64,000 nt of DNA from Streptomyces marokkonensis (GTDB taxonomy: Bacteria; Actinomycetota; Actinomycetes; Streptomycetales; Streptomycetaceae), in contig NZ_VSKS01000010.1 of assembly GCF_008312835.1 (NCBI RefSeq), forward strand, positions 1-64,000, written 5' to 3'. The position numbers were made by a program, and so were the translations under genes. Under the pieces are notes generated by a model. That model saw only the letters and a program-made list of their open reading frames with translations. It was not told the origin of the DNA and did not search any database. Positions 54,391 through 64,000 of the stretch are shown here, one piece after another (position 1 is the stretch's first letter; each line of letters begins with the position of its first letter).

Positions 54391-54999
54391 CTACCGGGTG
54401 GCCCGGCGCCGCCGCACGCCGTCCTCGTGCTCGGCCTGCTCCAGGGCCAGGTCGCTCCGGTCGAGGGCCTCCCGCAGACGGGGGATCCAGTGGCGCCGCA
54501 GCGCGCGGACCCGGTGCCGGGTGCCGGTGACCTCCTCGCCCACCGTCCCGGCGGCGGCGTCGGCCGCCGCGTACTCGGCGGCGGCGCGCACGGCACGGCC
54601 GTAGGCCGCCTCGGCGTGCACGAGGGCCGTGTTGGCGGGAGCGGCGGAGGTGGCCGGACGGCCGGGTACGGACGTGGAGGCCGCCGTCGGACGGCGTACC
54701 CCCATGGAGGTGGTCCAGTGAACGGTGGTCTCGGCGGGGGCGACGCCCGCGGCGGCCGAGTCGAGGGCTTGCTCCCCGCTCAGGAGCAGTCCGCGCAGCA
54801 GCCAGCTCTCGGCCTCGGCCACCAGGTCCCGCCAGGCGCGCTCGGCCGACTCCCGCGCGCGCAGCAGCCGCTGGTGTTCGGACCGCAGGATGCGCAGCTT
54901 CTGCTCCAGCAGGTCCGCCCCGCGCTCGGCGACATCGAGGCTGTGCCGCAGCCGCAGGCGTCCCGCACGACCGGGTGGCGTACGGCGGGCACCGGTCAT
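54391..54999 (-). CDS. ntpD: V/A-type ATPase subunit D (central stalk)
   Basis: 202 aa. The long N- and C-terminal helices (LRLRHSLDVAERGADLLEQKLRILRSE and RVRALRRHWIPRLREALDRSDLALEQAE) form the central rotor shaft of V/A-ATPases. The ATG at 54999 overlaps the subunit B stop (ATGA). It is the last recognised ATPase gene of the operon. Confidence 0.85.
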   Translation of the reverse strand: MTGARRTPPGRAGRLRLRHSLDVAERGADLLEQKLRILRSEHQRLLRARESAERAWRDLVAEAESWLLRGLLLSGEQALDSAAAGVAPAETTVHWTTSMGVRRPTAASTSVPGRPATSAAPANTALVHAEAAYGRAVRAAAEYAAADAAAGTVGEEVTGTRHRVRALRRHWIPRLREALDRSDLALEQAEHEDGVRRRRATR

Positions 55000-56411
55000 C
55001 GCGGCGCCTCCCCGTGATCGTCGAGTGCGTCGGCGTCCTTCGCCCCGTGGGCGTCGAGGAGAGCGGCGGGGAGCATGGAGAGCCGGCTGCGGGGCAGGGT
55101 GAGCAGCACCCGCCAACCGCGTTCCAACGAGGCGTCGAGGCCGCGGGGTTCGTCGCTCCGCTGGTCGGTGAAGTCCCGCAGGAACGCCTCCTCGTAGTCC
55201 AGGTACCGGCGGTCGGCCGGGCTCAGCGCCGCCTGGCCGACCAGATCGGCGAGGTCGCGCACCTGCCGCGCGCGGGCCAGGGCGGCCAGCAGCTGGGCGG
55301 CGACGTCGAGGTGGTCGTCGCGGGTGCGGCCGGGGCCGGCGCCCTTGCGCATCAGCCGGGACAGGGAGGACAGGGCGTCCAGCGGCGGGTACACGCCCCG
55401 CGCGTGCGTCTCGGGCGAGAGCACGATCTGGCCCTCGGTGATGTAGCCGGTCAGGTCCGGCACGGGGTGGGTGATGTCGCCCGCGGGCATGGTGAGCACC
55501 GGCAGCACGGTGACCGAGCCGGGACGGCCCCTGATCCGTCCGCAGCGCTCGTACAGGGAGGCCAGATCGCTGTAGAGATAGCCGGGGTAGGCACGGCGGG
55601 CGGGTATCTCCCCGCGGGCGGCGGAGACCTCGCGCAGGGCCTCGGCGTAGGTGGTCATGTCGTTCAGCACCACCAGGACGTGCCGCCCGCCGGTGAAGGC
55701 GAGGTGCTCGGCGACGGTGAGCGCGATGCGCGGGGTGAGGAGCCGTTCGATCACCGGGTCGTCCGCGGTGTTCAGCAGCAGGACCAGCTCCCCTGCGGCG
55801 GACCGTTCCTCCAGGGCGTCGCGGACGAAGGAGGCGTCGGCGTGGGTGAGCCCCATGCCCGCGAAGACGACGGCGAACGCCTTTCCCGCGGCGGTGGCCT
55901 GCGCGGCGATCTGGGCGGCCAGCTCCAGGTGCGGCAGCCCGGCCACGGAGAACACCGGCAGTTTCTGCCCGCGTACCAGCGTGGTCAGGGTGTCGACCGC
56001 TCCGACACCGGTGAGCACCGGCTCGGACGGCGGCTCGCGCCGCACCGGGTTGATGGGCGCGCCGCCCACCTCGGCGTCCCGGGAGCCGAGGACGGGCGGG
56101 CCGCCGTCCAGGGGCTCGCCCCGGCCGTTGCAGACCCGGCCGAGCCAGTCCGTGCCGACCGGGACGCGCAGCGGACTGCCCGAGAAGGCCGCCCGGACAC
56201 CCTCCGGGTCGATGCCCGCGGTGCCCTCAAGCACCTGGACGACCGCCAGGTCGCGGTCGGCGTCCAGGACCACGCCGTGACGCCGTTCGCCCGAGTGGAG
56301 GGTGATGTGCGCGTACTCGTCCCAGCCGACCCCCGCGACCCCCTCGATGATCGCGAGCGGCCCCCGCAGTTCGCGCACCGCGGTGTACTCGATCCCACCG
56401 GCCGTGCTCAT
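54996..56411 (-). CDS. ntpB: V/A-type ATPase subunit B (regulatory)
   Basis: 471 aa. It has the typical YTAVRELRGPLAIIEGV N-terminus, no complete P-loop, and conserved blocks such as PVFSVAGLPHLELAAQIAAQA, VVFAGMGLTHADASF, LNDMTTYAEALREVSAARGEIPARRAYPGYLY and LTMPAGDITHPVPDLTGYITEGQI. B subunits alternate with A in the catalytic head. The ATG at 56411 overlaps the A stop (ATGA), showing coupling. Confidence 0.93.
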   Translation of the reverse strand: MSTAGGIEYTAVRELRGPLAIIEGVAGVGWDEYAHITLHSGERRHGVVLDADRDLAVVQVLEGTAGIDPEGVRAAFSGSPLRVPVGTDWLGRVCNGRGEPLDGGPPVLGSRDAEVGGAPINPVRREPPSEPVLTGVGAVDTLTTLVRGQKLPVFSVAGLPHLELAAQIAAQATAAGKAFAVVFAGMGLTHADASFVRDALEERSAAGELVLLLNTADDPVIERLLTPRIALTVAEHLAFTGGRHVLVVLNDMTTYAEALREVSAARGEIPARRAYPGYLYSDLASLYERCGRIRGRPGSVTVLPVLTMPAGDITHPVPDLTGYITEGQIVLSPETHARGVYPPLDALSSLSRLMRKGAGPGRTRDDHLDVAAQLLAALARARQVRDLADLVGQAALSPADRRYLDYEEAFLRDFTDQRSDEPRGLDASLERGWRVLLTLPRSRLSMLPAALLDAHGAKDADALDDHGEAPR

Positions 56412-58180
56412 GGCCGCACCTCCCGCAGCCCGGCGAGCATCGCGTCGCGCCGCTCCGCCACCCCCGCGGCGTCGTGCGGGCCGGTGTCCTCGCGGGTACG
56501 CAGCAGCGGGCCGAAGTCGATCTCCTCGACCGAAGCCGCCGGAACGCCCGCGTCGACCAGTTCGCGACAGCGGTCGACGACCGCGAGCACGGCGTCGGCC
56601 AGGGCGGCCGTCTTCTCCGGGCCGCAGTACGCGTCCCGCTGCGACAGCGCGCTCTGCTGCAGCACGCCCTCGCGGACCAGCCTCCCGGCCAGCACACTGA
56701 CGCGCTCCCGCGGGGGCAGGGCGGCGATGCCGATCAGGTCCACCAGGTCGGCCAGCCGGTCGGCCTCCGCCAGCACCGCTCCCACCCGGTCGCGGCGACC
56801 CGACCACGCCGGGTCGCCCGCCGTCCGGTGCCCGGCGGCCAGGACGGGTACGTCGCGGGAGAAGGATCCGGCCCAGGAGACCGCCGGGTAGTGGCGGGCG
56901 TAGGCGAGGTCGCGGTCGAGGGTCCACAGGCAGCGGACGAAGCGTTCGGTGTGCGCGGTCACCGGTTCGGTCATGTCGCCGCCGGGCGGGGACACCGCGC
57001 CGATCACGGTCACCGATCCCCGGTCGCCGCCCAGGGTGGTCACCGCCGCGGCCCGTTCGTAGAAGGCGGCGATGGCGGAGGCGAGTCCGGCCGGGTAGCC
57101 CTCCTCGGCGGGCAGCGCACCGGTACGGGAGGCGAACTCGCGCAGCGCCTCGGCCCACCGGGAGGTCGAGTCGGCGATGACGACCACGTCCAGGCCCATG
57201 TCCCGGAAGTACTCGGCGACCGTCATCCCCGTGTGGACGCTCGCCTCGCGGGCCATCATCGGCATGTTGGAGGTGTTGGCGATCGTGACCGTGCGGTCCG
57301 CGAGGCTCCCGCCCGTGCGCGGGTCCCGGAGCTCGGACAGTTCGGTGATCACGTCCGCCATCTCGTTGCCGCGCTCCCCGCAGCCGACGTAGACGATGAC
57401 GTCGGCGTCGCACCACTTGGCGATCTGCTGCAGGAGCATCGTCTTGCCGGTGCCGAAACCGCCGGGCACCGCCACCGTGCCGCCCCGGGCCACGGGGAAG
57501 AGCAGGTCGATCACCCGCTGGCCGGTGCTCAGGGCCTCCCGGCCGGCGACGCGCTCCCGCACCGGGCGCGGCCGGCGCACCGGCCACAGGGCGTCCGCGG
57601 TGATCCCGGTGCCGCCCACCACGGCCACCACGGCGTCCCTCGGGTGGTCCCCGGCGCCGGCGATCTCCTCGACCGTGCCCCCGCCGCCCGGCGGCACGAG
57701 GACCTTCACCCGCAGGGGCCCCGCCGTGCGGACGTCTCCCAGCGCCTGCCCCCCGGCCACCCGCTCGCCCCGCGCCACGAAGGGGCGGAAGGAACAGGGT
57801 CGTTCCTCCGACGTGTGCCGTCGCGCGCCGGGCGACAGCCAGTCGCCGGCACCGGACAGGGGACGCAGCAGACCGTCGAAGATCCCGCCGAGCAGTCCGG
57901 GGCCGAGCCGGACCGACAGCGGACGCCCCCGGGGCAGCGCCGTCTGACCCGGAGCGAGACCACCGGTGTACTCGTACGCCTGGACGGTGACCACGCGTCC
58001 GCTGATGGCCACGATCTCCCCGGGCAGCCGGGCGGGGCCGATCGAGACCAGGTCGTACATCGCGATGCCGCTCGTGTACTCCATCTCCACAAGCGGCCCG
58101 GTGACACGCAGGATCCGGGAGACCGGCCGCCGGCCGGTGTCCCGCCGAGGCGCCCCGGGGTCCTCCGTCACGGCTCCCAC
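56408..58180 (-). CDS. ntpA: V/A-type ATPase catalytic subunit A
   Basis: 590 aa. It carries the A-specific extra N-terminal region, the P-loop GGFGTGKT (about residues 240-247) and the catalytic Glu in GCGERGNEMADV (E269). ADSTSRWAEALREFASRTGALPAEEGYPA is also diagnostic of subunit A. It hydrolyses or makes ATP coupled to ion flow. The GTG at 58180 is given; GTG 58171, which makes a GTGA overlap with the subunit E stop, fits the coupling seen across the operon equally well. Confidence 0.94.
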   Translation of the reverse strand: MGAVTEDPGAPRRDTGRRPVSRILRVTGPLVEMEYTSGIAMYDLVSIGPARLPGEIVAISGRVVTVQAYEYTGGLAPGQTALPRGRPLSVRLGPGLLGGIFDGLLRPLSGAGDWLSPGARRHTSEERPCSFRPFVARGERVAGGQALGDVRTAGPLRVKVLVPPGGGGTVEEIAGAGDHPRDAVVAVVGGTGITADALWPVRRPRPVRERVAGREALSTGQRVIDLLFPVARGGTVAVPGGFGTGKTMLLQQIAKWCDADVIVYVGCGERGNEMADVITELSELRDPRTGGSLADRTVTIANTSNMPMMAREASVHTGMTVAEYFRDMGLDVVVIADSTSRWAEALREFASRTGALPAEEGYPAGLASAIAAFYERAAAVTTLGGDRGSVTVIGAVSPPGGDMTEPVTAHTERFVRCLWTLDRDLAYARHYPAVSWAGSFSRDVPVLAAGHRTAGDPAWSGRRDRVGAVLAEADRLADLVDLIGIAALPPRERVSVLAGRLVREGVLQQSALSQRDAYCGPEKTAALADAVLAVVDRCRELVDAGVPAASVEEIDFGPLLRTREDTGPHDAAGVAERRDAMLAGLREVRP

Positions 58181-58691
58181 AGGCTCAGCACCTGCCCTCC
58201 CACACGGTCCAGCGCGCGGTCGGCCAGCGCGGTCAGCGACAGGTCGACCCGTCGTCCCGGCACCCGCGCCACCACGCCCCCGTCCGCGTGTTCGCTCACC
58301 TCCGCCGCGGGACCGAGGAGGACGCGGGCCCTGCGCTCCAGCTCCTCCCGCAGCGCGGCGTAGCCGTCGGTCCCGCGCAGGGCGCGGGCCCGCTCGGCGG
58401 CCTCGTGGCGCACCTCCTCGAAGGACTCCCGGCGAGCGGCGAGCGTACGGGACCTGGCCTCACGCCGGGCCCTGACGAGGAGGTCGCGGGCGGCGTCCGA
58501 GCCGTCGGCCTCGCCCTGCCGCCGGGCCGCGTCGAGGATCGCCCGGGCCTCGGCGCGGGCGTGTTCGAGCAGGGCCGCGGCCTCCCGGTCCGCGTCGGCC
58601 AGCAGCGCCTCCGCATCGGTGCGAGCGGCACGCAGCAGCCCCTCCCGGACCGGCGAGAGCGCCTGCGCCGCCTGCTCGGGGACCGGGGTCG

Positions 58692-58695
<4 letters not shown>
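58168..58695 (-). CDS. ntpE: V/A-type ATPase subunit E (peripheral stalk)
   Basis: 175 aa. A long Ala/Glu/Arg coiled coil (about residues 20-100, with EALLADADREAAALLEHARAE-like heptads) precedes a small C-terminal domain (VSEHADGGVVARVPGRRVDLSLTALADRALDRV). This is the layout of subunit E of the outer stalk. The ATG at 58695 overlaps the subunit F stop (ATGA), and the gene overlaps the A start. Confidence 0.82.
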
Positions 58696-60829
<2,134 letters not shown>

Positions 60830-60843
<14 letters not shown>

Positions 60844-61807
60844 CGAGCACCTCCGCGGACCGGTTGCCGGGGCCGCCGCCCCGGGCGGCCAGCTCCAGTG
60901 CGCCGCGGGTGCGCCACGCGTCGGCGGACAGCAACGCGACGGCTCCCACGACCGGGTGGGGACCGAAGCGGGACCGGCGCAGCAGTTCCCGGCCGTCCTC
61001 CTCGACCGCCTCCCACCACCGGGCCTCGGCCCGCCACAGGTCCGCCGCCTCGTCGACGTCGTCGAGCAGCCACGTCGCGGTGGCCGGCAACGCCTCCCGG
61101 AATCCGGCGTAGGACCCCGCGTCCACCGCCCTCGGGCCGAGCAGCCGGGCCGCCCGGCGGGCGGAGGCGTCCGGGATCCGGCGGCCGACGACGAACACCT
61201 CGCGGCCGAACAGCAGGGCGAGCCGGGACGCGGCCCAGCGCTCCGCGCCGGGAACGGCGGTGGCCACCCGCACCGCGGCGGAGACCCGCATGCCGGTGGC
61301 GACCTCGGCCGGCGAGTCGCCGCCGGGGTCGCCCCAGTCGGAGGCCGCCAGCGCGGTGCGCAGCTCCGACGGCGTACGGGCGCGGGCCAGCCGGGTCCAG
61401 GCGAGCGCCAGCGTGCCCAGGCGGTACGGCGGGGGACGGAAGCCTGCCGGACCCGGCTCCCCCGGACCGGCCGGCCCGGGGGACACGGCCGACAGGGAAC
61501 GCAGATGGTGTTCGGTGTTGGAGATCTCGAACCCGGCGGTGAGCGCACGGACGGCGGCGGCCCCGGCGGCCGGCTGCCAGCCGGCGAGGACCCGCAGATG
61601 CCACAGGAGAGCGGACGAGACCGCCCGCTGGGCCTCGGCCGGGGTGGCGCCGGAAGCGACGTCGTGCCGGTACGCGGTGGCCGCCACGTAGCGCAGGGCG
61701 TCCTCCAGTGTCCCGGATTCGGCCACGTTCCGGACCCCGTCCTCGCCCAGGCACCTGGTCCGCAGCGCCCGTGCCCTGGTCACACCGGCCACCCACCCGG
61801 CACCCAT
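60830..61807 (-). CDS. ntpC: V/A-type ATPase subunit C (AC39-like)
   Basis: 325 aa, mostly helical and Ala/Arg-rich. It fits subunit C/d of V/A-ATPases, which couples the rotor shaft to the membrane ring: N-terminal ARALRTRCLGEDGVRNVAESGTLEDALRYVAAT and a central DVDEAADLWRAEARWWEAVEEDGRELLRRSRFG. The call leans on operon position as well as sequence. The start ATG shares its A with the upstream gene's TGA. Confidence 0.75.
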
Positions 61808-62307
61808 CAGGGATCAGCCTCCGCGAAGCCTCCGTGGCCCGGAGCCCGTTGAGGAACGCGTACGGGTGGCGACGCGCCGTCCGCCGCCAGGTCCTGAAGC
61901 ACCAGATCCACCACACGGCCGGCGATCACGGACGTCCGTGTCCTGGCACGGTCGCGCACGGCGCTCGCCTCGCGCTCGGCCGCGGCGCGCAGTGCGGCCG
62001 CCTCACCCTCGGCCGCGCGCAGCACCCGCTCGGCCGCGCGCGCCCGGATCAAGGGGGCCTGCGCGCGTGCCCCGGCCACGATCGCCCCGGCCTGCCCTTC
62101 GGCTTCCCGCAGTCGTGACGCGGCGGCGTCGGCGGCCCGCTCGCGAACCGCCCGGGCTTCCGCCTCCGCCCGTTCGAGCAGGGCCAGCGGCGGTGCGAGC
62201 TCCGCACGGAGTTCGGCGGAGCGGTCCGCGGGGACACCGCCCGGTGCGGCCCGGCCGGGCGACGCCGCCGGCCGGAACCGTGTCAGAAAGTCCCGGAAAC
62301 CCGTCAC
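61807..62307 (-). CDS. V/A-type ATPase G/H-like peripheral stalk subunit
   Basis: 166 aa. A Pro/Ala N-terminal part leads to a long coiled coil rich in Ala, Glu and Arg (PPLALLERAEAEARAVRERA, ARAAERVLRAAEGEAAALRAA), ending VIAGRVVDLVLQDLAAD. That is the shape of subunit G/H, the partner of E. The GTG at 62307 has AGGAGAG 7 nt upstream, the best ribosome-binding site of the operon, so this is probably the first gene. Low complexity makes the family call partly positional. Confidence 0.7.
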   Translation of the reverse strand: MTGFRDFLTRFRPAASPGRAAPGGVPADRSAELRAELAPPLALLERAEAEARAVRERAADAAASRLREAEGQAGAIVAGARAQAPLIRARAAERVLRAAEGEAAALRAAAEREASAVRDRARTRTSVIAGRVVDLVLQDLAADGASPPVRVPQRAPGHGGFAEADP

Positions 62308-62487
62308 ACGAACTCTCCTGTCGGTGGGACCGGACTCCGCCTTCCAGTGTCCTCGGTGGGCGGGGGCATGTCGCGCCGTGCCGCGTCGTCCGTCCCGCGG
62401 GCGGTGCCGTTCGGCCCGGAGGCCGCACCGTTCGATGGATGCGAAACTGAACCCGTAGGCGGACGGCACTCCCGGGAGGAGGCAGCC

Positions 62488-63351
62488 GTGAGCGACTTCG
62501 AGCACCGCTCCGTGGAGACGGAAGCCCGCCGCACCGCGCCCGGCCGCCCGTGGACGCCCCAGGAGGAACCGCGCCAGGACGCGTTGCGCCGCTACCTGGG
62601 GGCGGTGGCCGCCGCCGCGTCGCGGAGGAGCACCGGGGAGGAGCCCGCACCCGCCTCCGGCACGGGGAGCACCGAACCACCCGTCACCGCCGCACCTGAG
62701 CCGCCCGTTCGGGGGCCGGCCGTCCTCCACGTGCGGGACGTCATGCGGGTGCCGGCGGCCTCCGTACCCGGCGACATGCCGTTCCTGGAGGTGGCCCGCA
62801 CCCTGGCCCGTGAGCAGGTGGGCGCCGTACCGGTGGTCGATGCCGACGACCACGTGATCGGTGTCGTCTCGGAGTCGGATCTGCTGGCCAAGGCCGCGGT
62901 CATGGCGGAGCCGCACCGGCACGGGTCCGTCGGCAGGCTGTGGCAGCACCGTCTGTACGAGAAGGGCCAAGGCGACACGGCGGCCACCCTGATGACCTTC
63001 CCGCCGGTCACCGTCCACCCCGCGGCACGGGTCTCGGACGCCGCGTGGACCGCTGCCCACGCGCGGTTGAAGCGGCTTCCCGTGACCGACCACCGCGGCC
63101 GGCTCGTCGGTGTCGTCAGCCGGCGCGACCTGTTGCGGGCCCTGATCCGTGACGACGCGGAGATCCGCGCCGAGGCCGAGTCCCTCGTCGGTCGGCACCT
63201 GCCGGCCCCGCACACCGTCGAGGTGTCCGTGGAGAACGGCACGGTGACCCTGACGGGGAGGGCGGACAGGACGCCGGTCCCCGAACTGCTCGCGGCGGTC
63301 CGGGACATCGACGACGTGGCCGACGTCGTCGACGCCGTCGAGGCCATCTGA
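62488..63351 (+). CDS. CBS-pair and BON-domain protein
   Basis: 287 aa. A variable N-terminal part (about 1-80) precedes two CBS motifs (DVMRVPAASVPGDMPFLEVARTLA ... GVVSESDLLAKAA and TVHPAARVSDAAWTA ... LVGVVSRRDLL) and a C-terminal BON domain (HTVEVSVENGTVTLTGRADR). CBS pairs bind adenine nucleotides. The GTG at 62488 has GGAGGAGG upstream. It diverges from the V-type ATPase operon across 180 bp, suggesting a shared energy-status or stress response. Confidence 0.86.
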   Translation: MSDFEHRSVETEARRTAPGRPWTPQEEPRQDALRRYLGAVAAAASRRSTGEEPAPASGTGSTEPPVTAAPEPPVRGPAVLHVRDVMRVPAASVPGDMPFLEVARTLAREQVGAVPVVDADDHVIGVVSESDLLAKAAVMAEPHRHGSVGRLWQHRLYEKGQGDTAATLMTFPPVTVHPAARVSDAAWTAAHARLKRLPVTDHRGRLVGVVSRRDLLRALIRDDAEIRAEAESLVGRHLPAPHTVEVSVENGTVTLTGRADRTPVPELLAAVRDIDDVADVVDAVEAI

Positions 63352-63389
63352 GCGGTCGGCCTCCGCGCGGGGCGTGCGCCCGCGCGTTC

Positions 63390-64000
63390 TCAGCCGGGCT
63401 CGCTCGGCGTCTCTTCGCAGACGATCTCGTCGCGCGGGGTGTAGTGCGTGCGGAACGGTTCCCGCCGCACCTCCCGGCCCCCGTCGCGGAAGACCCGCTC
63501 CACCGTGACGTCGAAGCCCTCGAGCGGGGGCTGCGGCACGCACTGCTCGTCGGTGCTCACCTTCTCGGCCGGCTGCTCCACGTTGGTCCGCGGCCCCTTC
63601 ACCGACGTGATCTCGTCGTACTTCTTCGTGCCGAGGAAGCTGATGGTCACCGAGGTGCCGGTGGACTCGGCCTGGATGTACATCGCCTTCCCGGAGTCGT
63701 TGGCGAACCTCAGGTCGAGGCTGCCCCAGGCGACCGTCGCCTCACGGCCCTCGGGGTAGCGCTCGATGTAGAAGGAGTGGGCGCCGTACTCGACGGGCCG
63801 GACGCCCGCGAAGAACATCGCGTTGAAGACCGTGGTGGCCACGGCGGAGACACCGCCGCCGGGCGCCTTGGTGTACCGGTCGTTCAAGATCATGACTCCG
63901 TCGACGAAACCGTTGGCCTCGGTGCGCTCGCCGACGGTCCGGTTGAAGCTCCAGGTCTCGTTCGGCATCACGACGGAGCCGTTGATGAGTTCCACGGCCC
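63390..64000 (-). CDS. VanW-family protein, C-terminal part (5' cut)
   Basis: About 203 residues are seen and the frame is open at the right edge. PNETWSFNRTVGERTEANGF and APGGGVSAVATTVFNAMFFAG are VanW hallmarks. The family occurs in many Gram-positive bacteria with putative peptidoglycan-binding domains upstream, and VanW itself lies in some vancomycin-resistance operons with no proven biochemical role. The C-terminus has two Cys (DEQCVPQ, DEIVCEE) that may form a disulfide. Confidence 0.85.
   Translation of the reverse strand, partial: AVELINGSVVMPNETWSFNRTVGERTEANGFVDGVMILNDRYTKAPGGGVSAVATTVFNAMFFAGVRPVEYGAHSFYIERYPEGREATVAWGSLDLRFANDSGKAMYIQAESTGTSVTISFLGTKKYDEITSVKGPRTNVEQPAEKVSTDEQCVPQPPLEGFDVTVERVFRDGGREVRREPFRTHYTPRDEIVCEETPSEPG

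Overview
The window is high-GC actinobacterial DNA (about 72% G+C by eye, strong G/C bias at third codon positions, many GTG starts). It is almost certainly a Streptomyces chromosome. Supporting evidence is the CebR-type cellulose operator, CBM2-tailed secreted glycanases, a class F sortase beside a repeat-bearing surface protein, many orphan HATPase/DeoR/ROK regulators, and a TerD-family protein. No rRNA, tRNA, CRISPR array, prophage or insertion sequence was recognised. The genes at both edges are cut by the window.

Layout. 0-4.4 kb: the end of a cell-surface protein built of 35-residue repeats, a class F sortase, and two secreted plant-polysaccharide enzymes on the minus strand (GH5 mannanase-FN3-CBM2 and SGNH esterase-CBM2; the second has a perfect CebR box). 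4.4-8.6 kb: a tripartite tricarboxylate transporter operon (tctC-tctB-tctA) and a divergent CitB-type response regulator without a sensor kinase. 8.7-10.8 kb: an oxidoreductase plus PmoA-like gene pair behind a LacI-type palindrome. 11.3-15.4 kb: a PAP2 phosphatase, then a copper locus in which copA and a secreted His-rich protein diverge from two CsoR-like boxes, each lying inside a promoter spacer. 15.5-20 kb: a GH15 enzyme and a DeoR/SIS-isomerase/class II aldolase sugar cluster. 20-28.5 kb: a methyltransferase, an AlkB-like dioxygenase, a ROK/dehydrogenase/PPOX gene string, a decayed DUF4865 gene, an anti-sigma-type ATPase and a Cds1-like PLP enzyme.

28.5-36.6 kb: a DeoR regulator, a large membrane protein whose alpha/beta-hydrolase motifs are split by a membrane region, a beta-helix/AAA+ fusion, an Rv1733c-like membrane protein, a MOSC protein and a Pro/Tyr-rich protein. 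36.8-44.5 kb: a TerD-family protein, an HpnB-like glycosyltransferase, an Asp/Glu racemase-family protein, a small membrane protein, an O-antigen-ligase-like protein, an apolipoprotein N-acyltransferase and a NUDIX hydrolase. 44.5-49 kb: 3-hydroxybutyrate dehydrogenase, a GAF/PucR regulator and an MFS transporter. 49-53.5 kb: an AT-rich control region with two palindromes, a beta-carbonic anhydrase coupled to a SulP anion transporter, a TerC protein and a small Cys-rich protein.

53.5-62.3 kb is the most unusual part. It holds a complete, tightly overlapping operon for a V/A-type ATPase (stalk G/H-like, C, I, K, F, E, A, B, D), a rotary enzyme additional to the F-type ATP synthase expected in this genus. 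Its a-type subunit I and its F subunit look short. An unknown helical protein gene follows it on the same strand, and a CBS-BON protein diverges from its promoter. The window ends inside a VanW-family gene.

Limits: coordinates and starts were read by eye with ribosome-binding sites. Family calls rest on remembered motifs, not on database searches.
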